From NCBI GenBank assembly GCA_016802295.1, contig JAESIW010000118.1, forward strand, positions 505,727-569,726: a stretch of 64,000 bases of DNA, given 5' to 3'. Below, piece by piece: positions 44,213 to 54,427 of the stretch. Both the position numbers and the translations under genes were made by a program. The notes under the pieces were generated by a model. That model was not told the DNA's origin. It made no database searches and saw only the letters and a list, made by a program, of their open reading frames with translations. Each line of letters starts with the position of its first letter. Positions within the stretch are counted from its first letter, which is position 1. The stretch comes from Brachionus rotundiformis. Its lineage: Eukaryota; Rotifera; Eurotatoria; Ploima; Brachionidae.

Positions 44213-47200
44213 ATGAATCAGCCAGCAGATAAGATAACGAAAATAATCGAGTGTGAATCGATTACCACTTCTCTACAATCGAGCTCGGTATTCAGCTTTA
44301 AGAAGAAAGGCTATGTTCGGCTCATTCGTGACTATGGTCGTCGTTCATATGTAATTGAATTTTTTCCTTATATTAAAGACAAGGCACCATCTACTCTAAA
44401 GCCGAACCTTGCAATCAATGTACTTATTAATTTAATTATTTTTAATAATTAATAAATAAATAAATGAATTATTTTTCAGATATCTAAAAAATTGCTTAGA
44501 GATGAAAAAATTCAATATAAACATGGTTACAAGATAATGATAATTTCCGTTGGTGACGGAGTGTGCTATATAGAGATCAAAGATGATAGTGAAGCAAAAT
44601 TATTCCAAGAAAAAATGGAAAAATGTCTGGAAGACCCGAATTTAATCGACGATTCGTTGATAATTTTCGAAAAAAATGAACCGTCGATTAAAAGGCCTAA
44701 AGTGGCCAATTTGGAAGCAAAAGGTGAAACTGTCAAGGTCTCCAAAGATGATGTCTTACTCAGCTTGTATCAGCCGGCAAAAGTTGCCAATGAGCAGGTT
44801 CCAGAAATCAAAAGCCAAATCGTTGTTACCAATAATCTTAAGGAAAATCCTGTTGAACCTTCCATAGTTGCCAAAAAGTTTTACTCAAATGAAAGGTGTA
44901 AAAGTGTTCAAATTTCTGAAGAAGTTGAGGTGTTTAGTGAGCCAGCCAAAAAAACACTTTCAACGCCAAAGTCTAATCTAAAAAGGAGAAGGGATGATGA
45001 AGATTCTCTAAGTGATAAGACCACTGGTAAAATTAGTACACCCAAAAGGAATATGCTCAATGAAAATAAAAAATCTATTCGAACGACACCATCTATGAAC
45101 ACCAGAGCTATGAAACGACTAAACATTGATCCGGAAAATCAGGAAAATCAAGAGAATAAAATTGATGACTTTTTAAAATCGCCTGTCAAAGCTTGGAATA
45201 GAAATAATTCAAAAACTTTTCTAAAAGGGTCAGTATATAACTTTATTTAACTGGACACTTAAGTGATTAGCTAATTGACATGTAGATAAAACTTAAAAAA
45301 TTATATCAAGTTTAATACAACCCTACTTACAATTATAAGATTTTTATTTCCAACAAAAAACAAAAATACTCTGGAAACTTCCTTCCTTTTAGTTTAACTA
45401 AGTTTTATATATTCTTTTTAAAAAATAAAATTAAAAAAGGTAAATCTAAAATAAATGTTATTTTTTAAAAGATAAATTTTGAATAAATTTAGGTAGTATC
45501 TATTAGTAGCGTCAGTTCTGTAAGCGTGATGCTTTTAACCCTAAACCCAGCTACCAAATCCCTGAATCTACCTAAATTTGAAAATATCCCAATGTGCACC
45601 AGTTGCTGCAAAATAATTTCCTTCCAAGAAATTTTGCCTGCACCATAAACTGGTCTCACTGATCTGAATATTTAAATTAAATAATTTTCACTCTTTTCAC
45701 ATTTAGATTCGTAAGTCTGAATTTTATTTCACAAAAAGCACCTTTTTTTTCATTTCACAAGCCAAAAAATTTTTCATTAAAATATTTTATTCAAAACTTA
45801 AAATTAAAAAAATTAGCAAGAATTAGCAATGATCATTTAATTTAAAATAGAATATTTTAATAATTTTTAAAATAATTTTGTTTTAAACCTAACCGTACCG
45901 TATTTCTAAACGGTCCTAAAACTTGCATCGCCAAAAAGACCAGATCTGTCTCATTCACATCATTTCATCTATTTTCTTAATTAAATTTTATTTTAGAAAT
46001 TTGCATGATTTTAATTTATTCCATTTCGGCTAAAAAAAAAATAGAATAGTATTAAATTGAAATCCAATAATCAAATTTTAATGATTAAACTCAAAACCAC
46101 ATGCTTTTGGTTATCATTGGATTTGCATAAAATTTAATTTAATTTAATTAATTATTAAGTTAACAATATTTGATATTCTAAAATTAAAAATTTTGTTTCA
46201 AATAAATGATGAAAAGGATAGTTTAGCTCATTTTTCTTAAAATTTATTAATTTAGTAAATAAAAAGCAGTAATTTTTAAAGAATACAAAAATTTATATAG
46301 GTGAGTTGCTTGTCGATGGCAAGATTGCATTTCTTTGGCTATTATGTCATCAAAATCCAAGCGTCAATGGTAACTAAGCAAACTCTTTTTTAAAAACATT
46401 TTACATTTAAATCAATTAAATTATATTTATTTATCTGATTAATAAAATTAAAAATTAACTAAAACAGAAATTTATTTTTGTAACTAAATAAAGGTTTTCG
46501 AATCTTGGTAATACATGCTACATGAATTCAATACTTCAATGTCTTTTAAACATTGACATATTTTCATTAGAATTAGTGAAAAGCTATGACAAAATAAAAA
46601 GTATACAAATAAAAAATTTAAGTGAAACAAACAAAGATTTTGATCAAGAGCAGATTATTCAATTGGAGACGGAACAAAACTTTTTATACAAGTAATTTTA
46701 AATTAATTAATCTAAATATTCAAACTAACTCTTATCAAGTTCTTTGTGCGAATTGGTAAAAGCGCGAGAGTCCCATAACGAAGACCTAAAGGTAAAATCA
46801 CTGCGTGACGTCAAAAACACAATATCTAAAGAAGCGACAAGATTCTCAGGTTACCAACAACATGTAAGTTCAAGCATACTTTGGTCTAATTTTCATTCTT
46901 GATTTTTTTAACGCGTAATTTCTATCGTATGGTTTTATTGCTTGCCATTTTATTCCTTTTGCCAATGGCGCACTGGCTCCTGATACATAAATAGCATTTA
47001 AATTCACTGGTAAACAGGCAGAATAGTCAGTGAACCACCAGCCACCTCCTGATCTAACAGGACAATTTTTGGTCGGATACTTCATCTTATAATTTATTTT
47101 GTCATAGGTTGAAAAAAAAGCTCCATTTTGGGACGAGAGTCCGTAAAAGGTGTCATCTAAATAATTTTTGCTTGCATTGCCATCAAGCCTGGGAGATAAG

Positions 47201-50200
47201 TAAATGCGGTACAAGTCTTGTTGATTGCCTACTTTGAAATTTCCGTACCGAGCTGTAAAGACTTGATCGCTCCAGTCGGTTAATTCAATCAAGAGCTCTG
47301 TATCTTGGTTTTTGGTCAAAAGGTGAACATACTCAAGACCAAGCCAAAAGTCACTTTTCAAGTGTCCAAAACCATTTGCATACTCGTTCCAGCTTCTATT
47401 GAAATTAAGTTGAAAGCCATTTTGGCGCTGTTGTATCACTATCCATTTATTTTCACAGTAAACACTGAGCATAAGTGGTTTTCCCAAATCTTGTTTGATT
47501 TCTATCTGTATGATACCATCTCCTCTTAGTGACGCACAGTCCAGCTCTTTAAAATTAGAGATCTTTTATTTATATGAATATTAAAGGGCCTTTTTTTATT
47601 TAGTTGTAAATTTGTTCCAATGTTACTCAGAAAAGAATTATTTGTTATTTTATTTATATTTATTAAAAGATTTTTGAGATTTTTTTAGATTTATAAACAT
47701 TTAATAGGCGCACAAAAATTCTAAAATATTCATATAAATAAAAAAAACAATCAAATATGTATTAATACCTAATTTGTCATTGCTACTACTAATTGTTTTT
47801 ATATCTTGGTCGTTGTCCGATTTCAAACCACTCTTTTCTAGATCAGCTATTCTAGACTGTAATCTGTCTATGGTTTTGTAATTTCTTTCAATTTCTTCTC
47901 TTAAATTTAAAATTGGTAAAATTGGTTCAATGTCTTATTTTGTTAATAAAATTCTCAATTATTTGATAAAAGAACGGAAGCCTCCTTTAAATTTTTGTTT
48001 TTTAGTCTAGGAAAATTTAATTACGAAAAAACTAAGTTTTTTAATAGCCTGGAAATTGTCTTTTTTTTAACACAAATTGAATTTTTTTCTTTTTAAAATA
48101 TATTAAATAAGTAGCTATTTATCTTTTTTTTGTAAAATAAAAATCAAATAGATAGGTTGTCTTTTAATATTTTCTCTGGGTACAAGAGTAAATTCAATTC
48201 TAGTTTTTGTTAGGTAAAATTTCTCAGGAAATGACATCATTTTTCAATGCATAATAAACATTTTTAAGAATTTTTTTAACAAAAGTTAATTTTGAAAAAC
48301 TCTAACAGATAAGTATCTATTTCAGTCTGTAAGAATAACGATGCTTGAAAAGTATTGGTAAAATTAACCGTCTTGGAGCTCATGTTGGTCTCATGTTTGG
48401 CATGTTGGGCCAGAAAAAATAGCCTCGTGTTACATTCTTGTAAATTTTTGATCAAAAGTTCATTCTGAATTTGGACCTTTTCGAATATGGAATCAAACAA
48501 ATCCGATTGATTAGCATCAACAAATATCGGTGCTTCTTCCAATTCGGATAAGTGTACCATTAAAAAAAAAAGAAAAACTATCATATTTTCAAGCGTCGCT
48601 ATATCTACAAAATAAGAAAAATATTTAAATTAATACCTAAAATAGGAGACTAGCTGGTTTTTGGCGTTTAAAACGACATGGTACAGGTCGTTTGGCGCCG
48701 GTATTTTTAGACTTGACTCCATTTCTTTCACTTTGGAGTTGCATTTCTCAAGCTCGTTAAAATGATTCAGGTTAAGTTTGTAAAAGAGGTTTATCTGGGT
48801 CAGTAGTTCTTTGAGCTTGGCAATGTTAGATTGGTAAACTAATTCATCAAAGTGAAAATAATTGCTACCAGAAATGCCCATGCACGTGTAAATTGTTATT
48901 ATTATTGAAAGGATGCGCATGAGTTCTTGTGCCAAATATTGGATCAATTGAAAGACGAGGCTGCAAAAGTGATCAAAAGCGATGACCAAGCTAAAATGTC
49001 TAATCCAGTTGTTGACAATTTTGAATTTCAAGTATCACATGAAATTATGTGTCAAAAGTAAGCTGAATTTTAAACAATAAATTAAATTTAAATTCGTAAA
49101 TTAATTTTGTATTGTGGTAGTTGTGGAAATACGATCTGTAATACTGAGGAGTATAACAACTTGTGTTTGGAATTGCCTGAAAGTTTTCAAAATTCCTTGG
49201 ATAATGAAAAAAAGTAATATTTGTGATTTAACTTAATTAAATCCAAAAAAATATTTATTGATCTGTGAATTTAAATTTCCCAAGCTGCTTCCTTAATTAA
49301 AAAAATTACTCTGATTTTTTTGGATTTTTTTGCCTTTCACCACAAAATGTTTGCTTTGTTTCCCAGGCAATAGCGTGGCATTTTTCAGCCAGAATTTAAT
49401 TTGGCTAATTAATTTCCAACAAGTTGGTTGATAAATTTAATTAAAAAAAAATAACAAAACAAATAATTCTCTGACGCTAAGTTTTAAATTTTTATAAAAT
49501 CAAAACTTTCAAAGTATTTGAAATTGGTTAAATTGAGTGTTTGTGATTTAATGTGATTTCTTATCACTTTCCAAAAAGGAAATTCTGCTAAGATCCCAGG
49601 AATATAAAATTTGATTTTATTTTTCAATAATTATTTAATTGACTATTATTAAGCTAAAAGTTAAAGGATACGATTTTATTTTTTATTTTTTATAGATTTT
49701 GTGACGTCGAATTTTGAGTCAAAAGTTCCTGTTTTACAGTCTAATTAAAAAATAGCTAGTAATATGTTTTTTGCCATTTTTGCTTAAATTTCCAAAAGAA
49801 AAATTTTCCATTTATCTTTTCTTATTGTTTTTTTGTGTTCATTTTTGTGACTTTCCAGATAAGAGACTGCAAAACAATTAACTCTTAAAATCATATTCTT
49901 TTAATTTTTTATGGGAACAATGTTCTGAGTACACAATTCAGATAATTGATACAATAAAAAATAAAGAATTATCATTATAATTAAAATTGGTTATCAGTGA
50001 AATAATAATTTACGATCTCTACTCTCAACGGTACCAGTAGTCTTCAATCTTGAGTTGTAATCAAACAGAATAACTTCAGTAATTTTTTCCTTTCAAAAAA
50101 GATTTGGCTAATGAAATTCCGGATGAGTATAACGCTGTCCAAATCGGTCAGGATTAAAAGCTAAAATTTTACCTACACAGAAAGAAAAGATTAATTTTGT

Positions 50201-52396
50201 ACAAATAAAAAATAAAATTTATCTTTTCCTTATGTGTAGATAAGATTGTAGTTTTTAATCCTGACCGATTTGGACAGCATTATAGCCTTATTCAAGAATA
50301 AGATTCTTTATTATGTTTTATTTTTTCCGATAAATTAAGAAACTTATTTTTAAATAAGAATTTCAACATGTAAGAAAAAGCTTCATCGTGACCAATTTGA
50401 CTTTACTTTAACCATTTATATAAGTGTTTTAGTCAAAATTGAAGTCAAATCCTTCGAATTCAACTTAGTATTTGACTTGGTTGAAAAGTTGATCCTTCAA
50501 AAATCGTCTTGGACATATTTCTATTTCTACTAGTTGGGAAACATTTTCGACCGATTTAAAAGTTTATCGTTCAGTCATTAAAAGTTCCATTATGGAATTA
50601 AATTTATGATCTTGACAATCTGATTATTAGATTTTTGGGGATAGATAAACTAGCTTTTGCTTCTAAACTTGCTGATTAATTAACATTAATTCACTTATTA
50701 ATTGAAATCAGACTTGGAAAAATTTTTTATTACAAAACAAGTGAGTAAAATTGAATTGAAAATTCATTTGATTATCTTTAAATTTTGAATGTTGGAGCCA
50801 AAAATCAGATTATAAATATATTCAAATTCAAATTTATAAACAAAATTAAAATGAAAATTTAAAAAAAAGGCACAAAAGACGGGTTCGGAGTTCCTTTTTT
50901 TGATAAAAGATCTAAATTTAAAGATAAAAGGTAATTAAACAAATGATTAATTCAATTTATCTCAAAAAAATTTTTTAAACTCAATTTCGGTTTATAATCT
51001 ATTTAAAGGAATGGTTAAATTTATTTAATTAAAAATAATAATCATAAAAATAAATAGTACATTGGTTATCTTGATTTAATTTCTTTCTAAAAACTAAGTC
51101 TTCACTTTAATTTTAAATTTTTTTAACTTGTTCAGACGTTTTCTTGATTTTTATATATGATTTGATATGTTAGGCTAATTTTCGCTGCAGCAGGATTTTT
51201 TAAGATTATATTAATAATAAGTTTTTATAATTTGAGCAATAAAAATATTTATCACAACAAAAAAAAGACACTCTTTTAAACTAAAATTAATAAAATATCA
51301 AAGTCTTTAATTAAAATAAAATAAAAAAAATTTTTTTGTTAGTATTTCAATCCAAAATGCTCTGGACATATTCTTCCAAAGTGAGCTCCTAAGCGATTTT
51401 AAATGCGAAAAATGTAACACTAAAGGCGACAACTTGATAAAACGAAAATTTGTTCGTTTACCAAGAGTTCTGATTTTGCATTTAAAGCGCTACCAGTTCA
51501 AGGAAGTAGAAGAGTCGAATTCAAACGATGCCTTTTTAAATGAAGAAAATCCAACTATCAGCAAAATAATCTCTTTTCAATTGGTAAAAAACGAGTCCTC
51601 AATTTTGATACCACGTTATTTGGAATTAAAACACTTGCTCACGTCTAAAATTGACCAATTGAAACCACCTTGTCCAGTTGACAAGGATATTTTTGAATCG
51701 AGCTTAAAAATTGATGATACACCTAGGCCAATTACTCCATTAAAATCACAAGGTTCAAGAAAAAGCTCACAAAAAACGCCCAATAGACCGGCGTTGGGAA
51801 AAATATCTATCAACTCTTCAGCAGTTCGGTCTATTAAATTTGATGAAAATTCCAAGAAAAATTTGTTCATGACACCAGAAGCCAGATCAAAGCGACCAAT
51901 ACTTGCAATGAAAGCAAATTCATTGAGCAAAAATACCAAATTTCTTGACGGTGTGTATGACAATGATTCAGATGAGGAATCGAATAAAAAAGACAATTTA
52001 AGAACTAATTTGTCTAAAAAATTTGACGAAGATACTCGTCAGGCCGTAAAGCTAAGCTTGGCAACATATAAAGCCGAATCTTTGGGATTTATTGATGAAA
52101 AAGAGGAGGATTTGTCTGATTTTTTTGAAGATCCTTTCATTGAAGAAGATAACCAAATTGAGGAAAAGAAGTTTATTGTTGAATCTAAAAAAACCGAGAA
52201 TTCTTACCGCATGATTGGAATTGTTAACCATTTGGGCTCTTCGTCCAATTCAGGTCATTACATTTCAGATGTTTTGAACCTAAGAACAAAGAGATGGTCG
52301 AGTTTTGACGACAGTCATGTTGAATCATTGAGTGAAGATGAGGTATTCTCTAGTCGAATAAAAACTGGATATATATTTTTTTATATACATAAGTAA
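44213..52396 (+). CDS. USP37: Ubiquitin carboxyl-terminal hydrolase 37 (USP37/26/29 family)
   Basis: Exons by eye: 44213-44419, 44480-~45232, 46306-46369, 46494-46691, 46740-46863, 48912-49057, 49121-49213 and 51343-52396. Phases match from 46306 onward; the link between exon 2 and 46306 is not in phase, so one small exon in 45.2-46.3 kb is probably missed. Exons 1-2 encode the PH-like N-terminal domain of USP37 (FSFKKKGYVRLIRDYGRRSY; YKIMIISVGDGVCYIEI). Catalytic landmarks: Cys box FSNLGNTCYMNSILQCL (46494 exon), RFSGYQQ/DAHEFLCQILDQ across the 46.9-48.9 kb intron, the zinc-type CEKC pair, LPRVLILHLKRYQF, a ubiquitin-interacting-like DTRQAVKLSL, and the His box SGHYISD with WSSFDDSHV, ending GYIFFYIHK. 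A nuclear cell-cycle deubiquitinase in other animals. One intron holds a fibrinogen-domain gene on the other strand. Confidence 0.9.
46870..48584 (-). CDS. Fibrinogen-related secreted protein, three exons, nested antisense in a USP37 intron
   Basis: Minus-strand exons 48281-48584, 47769-47933 and 46870-47546, phases consistent, 381 residues. It starts with a signal peptide (MIVFLFFLMVHLSELEEA), followed by a helical region. Exon 2 is a coiled coil (LREEIERNYKTIDRLQSRIA), then a full fibrinogen C-terminal domain (about 157-381): DCASLRGDGI, LSVYCENKWIVIQQRQNGF, WNEYANGFG, FWLGLEYVHLLT, and CPVRSGGGWWFTDYSACLPV with NLNAIY. The usual DxD-type calcium loop is not evident (DKINYKMKYPTKNC instead). 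Coiled coil plus FReD suggests an oligomeric lectin or recognition protein, as with ficolins and FREPs; the role is inferred. The exon 1 donor (GTTAAA) is weak. The stop codon is six bases from the USP37 donor at 46864, so its 3' UTR must run antisense into USP37 exons. Confidence 0.8.
48630..48920 (-). CDS. Small secreted helical protein or alternative first exon of the fibrinogen gene
   Basis: From the ATG at 48918-48920 a 96-codon frame begins MRILSIIITIYTCMGISG, a convincing signal peptide, and continues as a helical stretch (SNIAKLKELLTQINLFYKLN; CNSKVKEMESSLKI) to a stop at 48630. Its layout mirrors exon 1 of the fibrinogen gene 46 bases downstream, suggesting a duplicated first exon. 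A donor at 48636 (TTTTAG/GTATTA) would leave phase 2, whereas the downstream acceptors need phase 1, so no in-frame splice to the fibrinogen gene is visible. Its first nine bases overlap the Asp-Ala-His codons of USP37 on the other strand. The frame continues open upstream, but that part is the mirror of the USP37 exon. Confidence 0.5.
   Translation of the reverse strand: MRILSIIITIYTCMGISGSNYFHFDELVYQSNIAKLKELLTQINLFYKLNLNHFNELEKCNSKVKEMESSLKIPAPNDLYHVVLNAKNQLVSYFRY
50128..50283. mobile_element. MITE in a USP37 intron, long inverted arms
   Basis: TATAACGCTGTCCAAATCGG from 50128 and its reverse complement ending at 50283 differ at one of about 32 bases. Weaker pairing continues inward to about 70 bases per arm (CTACACA...GAAAAGAT). 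Almost the whole 156-bp element is one hairpin. TA at the ends fits a Tc1/mariner-type origin. Confidence 0.8.
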
Positions 52397-52976
52397 TTAT
52401 AAATAGTTAATTTTTAAAATTCTAATTATTTTGCTTTTAAGCTCTCTGATCAATGAATAAATATTCTGTATGATTAAATAAGAAACAAATTTAAAATGAA
52501 GAGGGGAATTTTTTCGAGAATCGAGTTCAATAATCAAAAATTTATTCAATAGATTTTTATTTAATTATTTTGTTTAATTTTTTCCTTTTATTAAAAATAC
52601 AATAATAATAAAAATAAACTAAAACAGGCCTTAATTAATTTTTCTCTTTGAATTTTGAAAATGAAAATCAGCAACACCTTAATCATTCAATTGGAAAACC
52701 TATAAAATTTATTTATCAAGTTGATAAAGCCAATGGATCAATTGAAACCTCAAACTGGATTCAGTTAATTTTACCATCTCTAAGGCTGTGATTTGAACCT
52801 ATATTGGAATATTTCTATTTTTGAATTAGGGAAGCAGACATTTTAAAAGATGATTAAATCTATAAAGTTTGGTTTTTTTTTTTTATTTATTTATTTATGA
52901 TTAAATATATTATTAAACTTGTCGTTTGAAAAGTCTACACTTGATCAATCAAGCCCTAAACCGAGGTTTTCCAGCA
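52397..52976. other. Intergenic, no gene seen
   Basis: AT-rich spacer after USP37 with a T/ATTT-rich microsatellite-like tract at about 52868-52905, leading into a LINE fragment. Confidence 0.45.
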
Positions 52977-53562
52977 TTAGTAGTAGTAGTAGTTCTTGCT
53001 GCGACACCTAACATATAGAGTGTCTGAGCCCATCACTGCCATTTGACCATGTGGAGCTGTAGCAGCCGATTCCATTGAATTTATCTAAAGACTTTTTGAA
53101 ACACGCAGTTGATTTAGATTTTACCACGTCTTCTGACAACTTATTCCAATGCGGGACTATCCTATTTGAGAAAAAGGTATGTCTGGCACTAACCGCAGCT
53201 GCAAAATCGTTTCTAATTTTAGCAGGGAAACTTTCTCTCTGAACTCTGATACTATTCCCTCTTAACACCGCAGCAGGACCATTGTATTCTGATCTATTTC
53301 TGATCGAATCTCTGACCAGGTCCACTTTTTCTAAACCATTGACTAATTTGTACATTTCAATCAAGTCTCCTCTCACTCTTGTTTCACTAAGCCTTGTCAA
53401 ACCCAGCTTTATAGTCATTTTATACGACATATTTTTTAGATGCACAGGTATTTTTGTCGCCCTCTCTTGTATCCTCTCTAATTCATTCACATCCTTTTTC
53501 ATACTTGGATTCCAAACCTGTACTGCGTAGTCTAGATGGGGTCTCACCATTGATGTATACAT
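52977..53562 (-). mobile_element. CR1/L2-like LINE 3' fragment, second copy
   Basis: One open minus-strand frame of 184 codons: SMVRPHLDYAVQVWNPSMKK, VRGDLIEMYKLVNGLEKVDL, HTFFSNRIVPHWNKL and the closing CFKKSLDKFNGIGCYSSTW. It is nearly identical to the 3' part of the element at 33887-35150, with one small deletion (KMTIKLGL versus MRLVKLGL). The same 3' end with TAG repeats (52978-52992) follows. It is truncated at 53562, exactly where an opposite LINE fragment begins. Confidence 0.85.
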
Positions 53563-54190
53563 TAGTTGTGCTTTTTGACTTTGCCAAGGCTTTCAACAGT
53601 GTGGTACAGTGTGAATTACTGCTGCTGGCCAAACTTGAAAATTATGATACTGGCTCAAAGATTTTCTTACAAAAAAAAAAGCAAAGAGTAACTGAAGGTA
53701 AATCTAGGCACATGAAGTTCAACCAAAATTAATTTGCAAAATTATGCGTTTTGGCTCTAAAAACACATACCTTTCACCATGAAGATAGATACTTCACATA
53801 GACAGTCGCTGGTGCAAAGAGATTTATATTTGATTTATCATGATAAATAGTAAGCTCAGACGGACTGAGTAGATAGACAAGGCAATTCAGACGGCAAATA
53901 GTCCTTCAAATTCTGGACAACTGACAACTTAAGACTATTTTGCGTTTGTAAGACTGCATTTTTAATACTTTAAAGCAGGTTGGAATTTCTCAAGATTATC
54001 AAAAATAGGCATTCCTACACTTGGAAGTAGAAAGAAAAGAGGTGACACAATCCAACTTTTCAAAATTGTCAGTAAACAGAGAATTTTTCATGTACATGTC
54101 TTCTGAAGCCAAGCTCCAAAAATTGATCACTCATCGATGAATCTACGTAAAAAACTATGCTTACAAAGACAAGTTTGACAACTAAAGATC
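53563..54190 (+). mobile_element. Degenerate LINE ORF2 fragment in opposite orientation
   Basis: Plus-strand frames give LVVLFDFAKAFNSVVQCELL (53561-53640), the reverse transcriptase start. After many stops come GSKNTYLS, NSKLRRTE-like, KAGWNFSRLSKIGIPTLGSR and KRGDTIQLFKIV, matching the end of CR1-like ORF2 proteins. The central reverse transcriptase is missing. It is different from, and older than, the minus-strand element it abuts. Confidence 0.6.
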
Positions 54191-54427
54191 TCAGAAAATG
54201 ACAGCAAATAAAACTACTTTTGGCGAACAACTCATGGGTTATTCTTCTTTATCTGATTCTTATATCAGATTGTGGTCTTACATTTTCAACTAATAATTAT
54301 ATTTTATACTGACAGTCCTAATAAAGATTTAAAAAAAATTTTTCTTTTAAAAATATTAGTAATAAAAATTATCAAAATTTATTTAATTTTAAATTTAAAA
54401 GAGAAAAGTAAAAAATTAAGTTCAGTT

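Noticed and set aside
45487..45579. 12-bp inverted repeat (AAATTTAGGTAG / CTACCTAAATTT) as a MITE
   Set aside because: Arms are short and AT-rich and no element boundary or target duplication is visible.
48281..48920. Splicing 48637-48920 onto 48281-48584 as one longer fibrinogen protein
   Set aside because: The donor leaves phase 2 and all nearby acceptors need phase 1, giving an early stop.
48921..49031. N-terminal extension of the antisense secreted frame (37 codons)
   Set aside because: It is the mirror image of the conserved USP37 exon, and the signal peptide starts at the internal Met.
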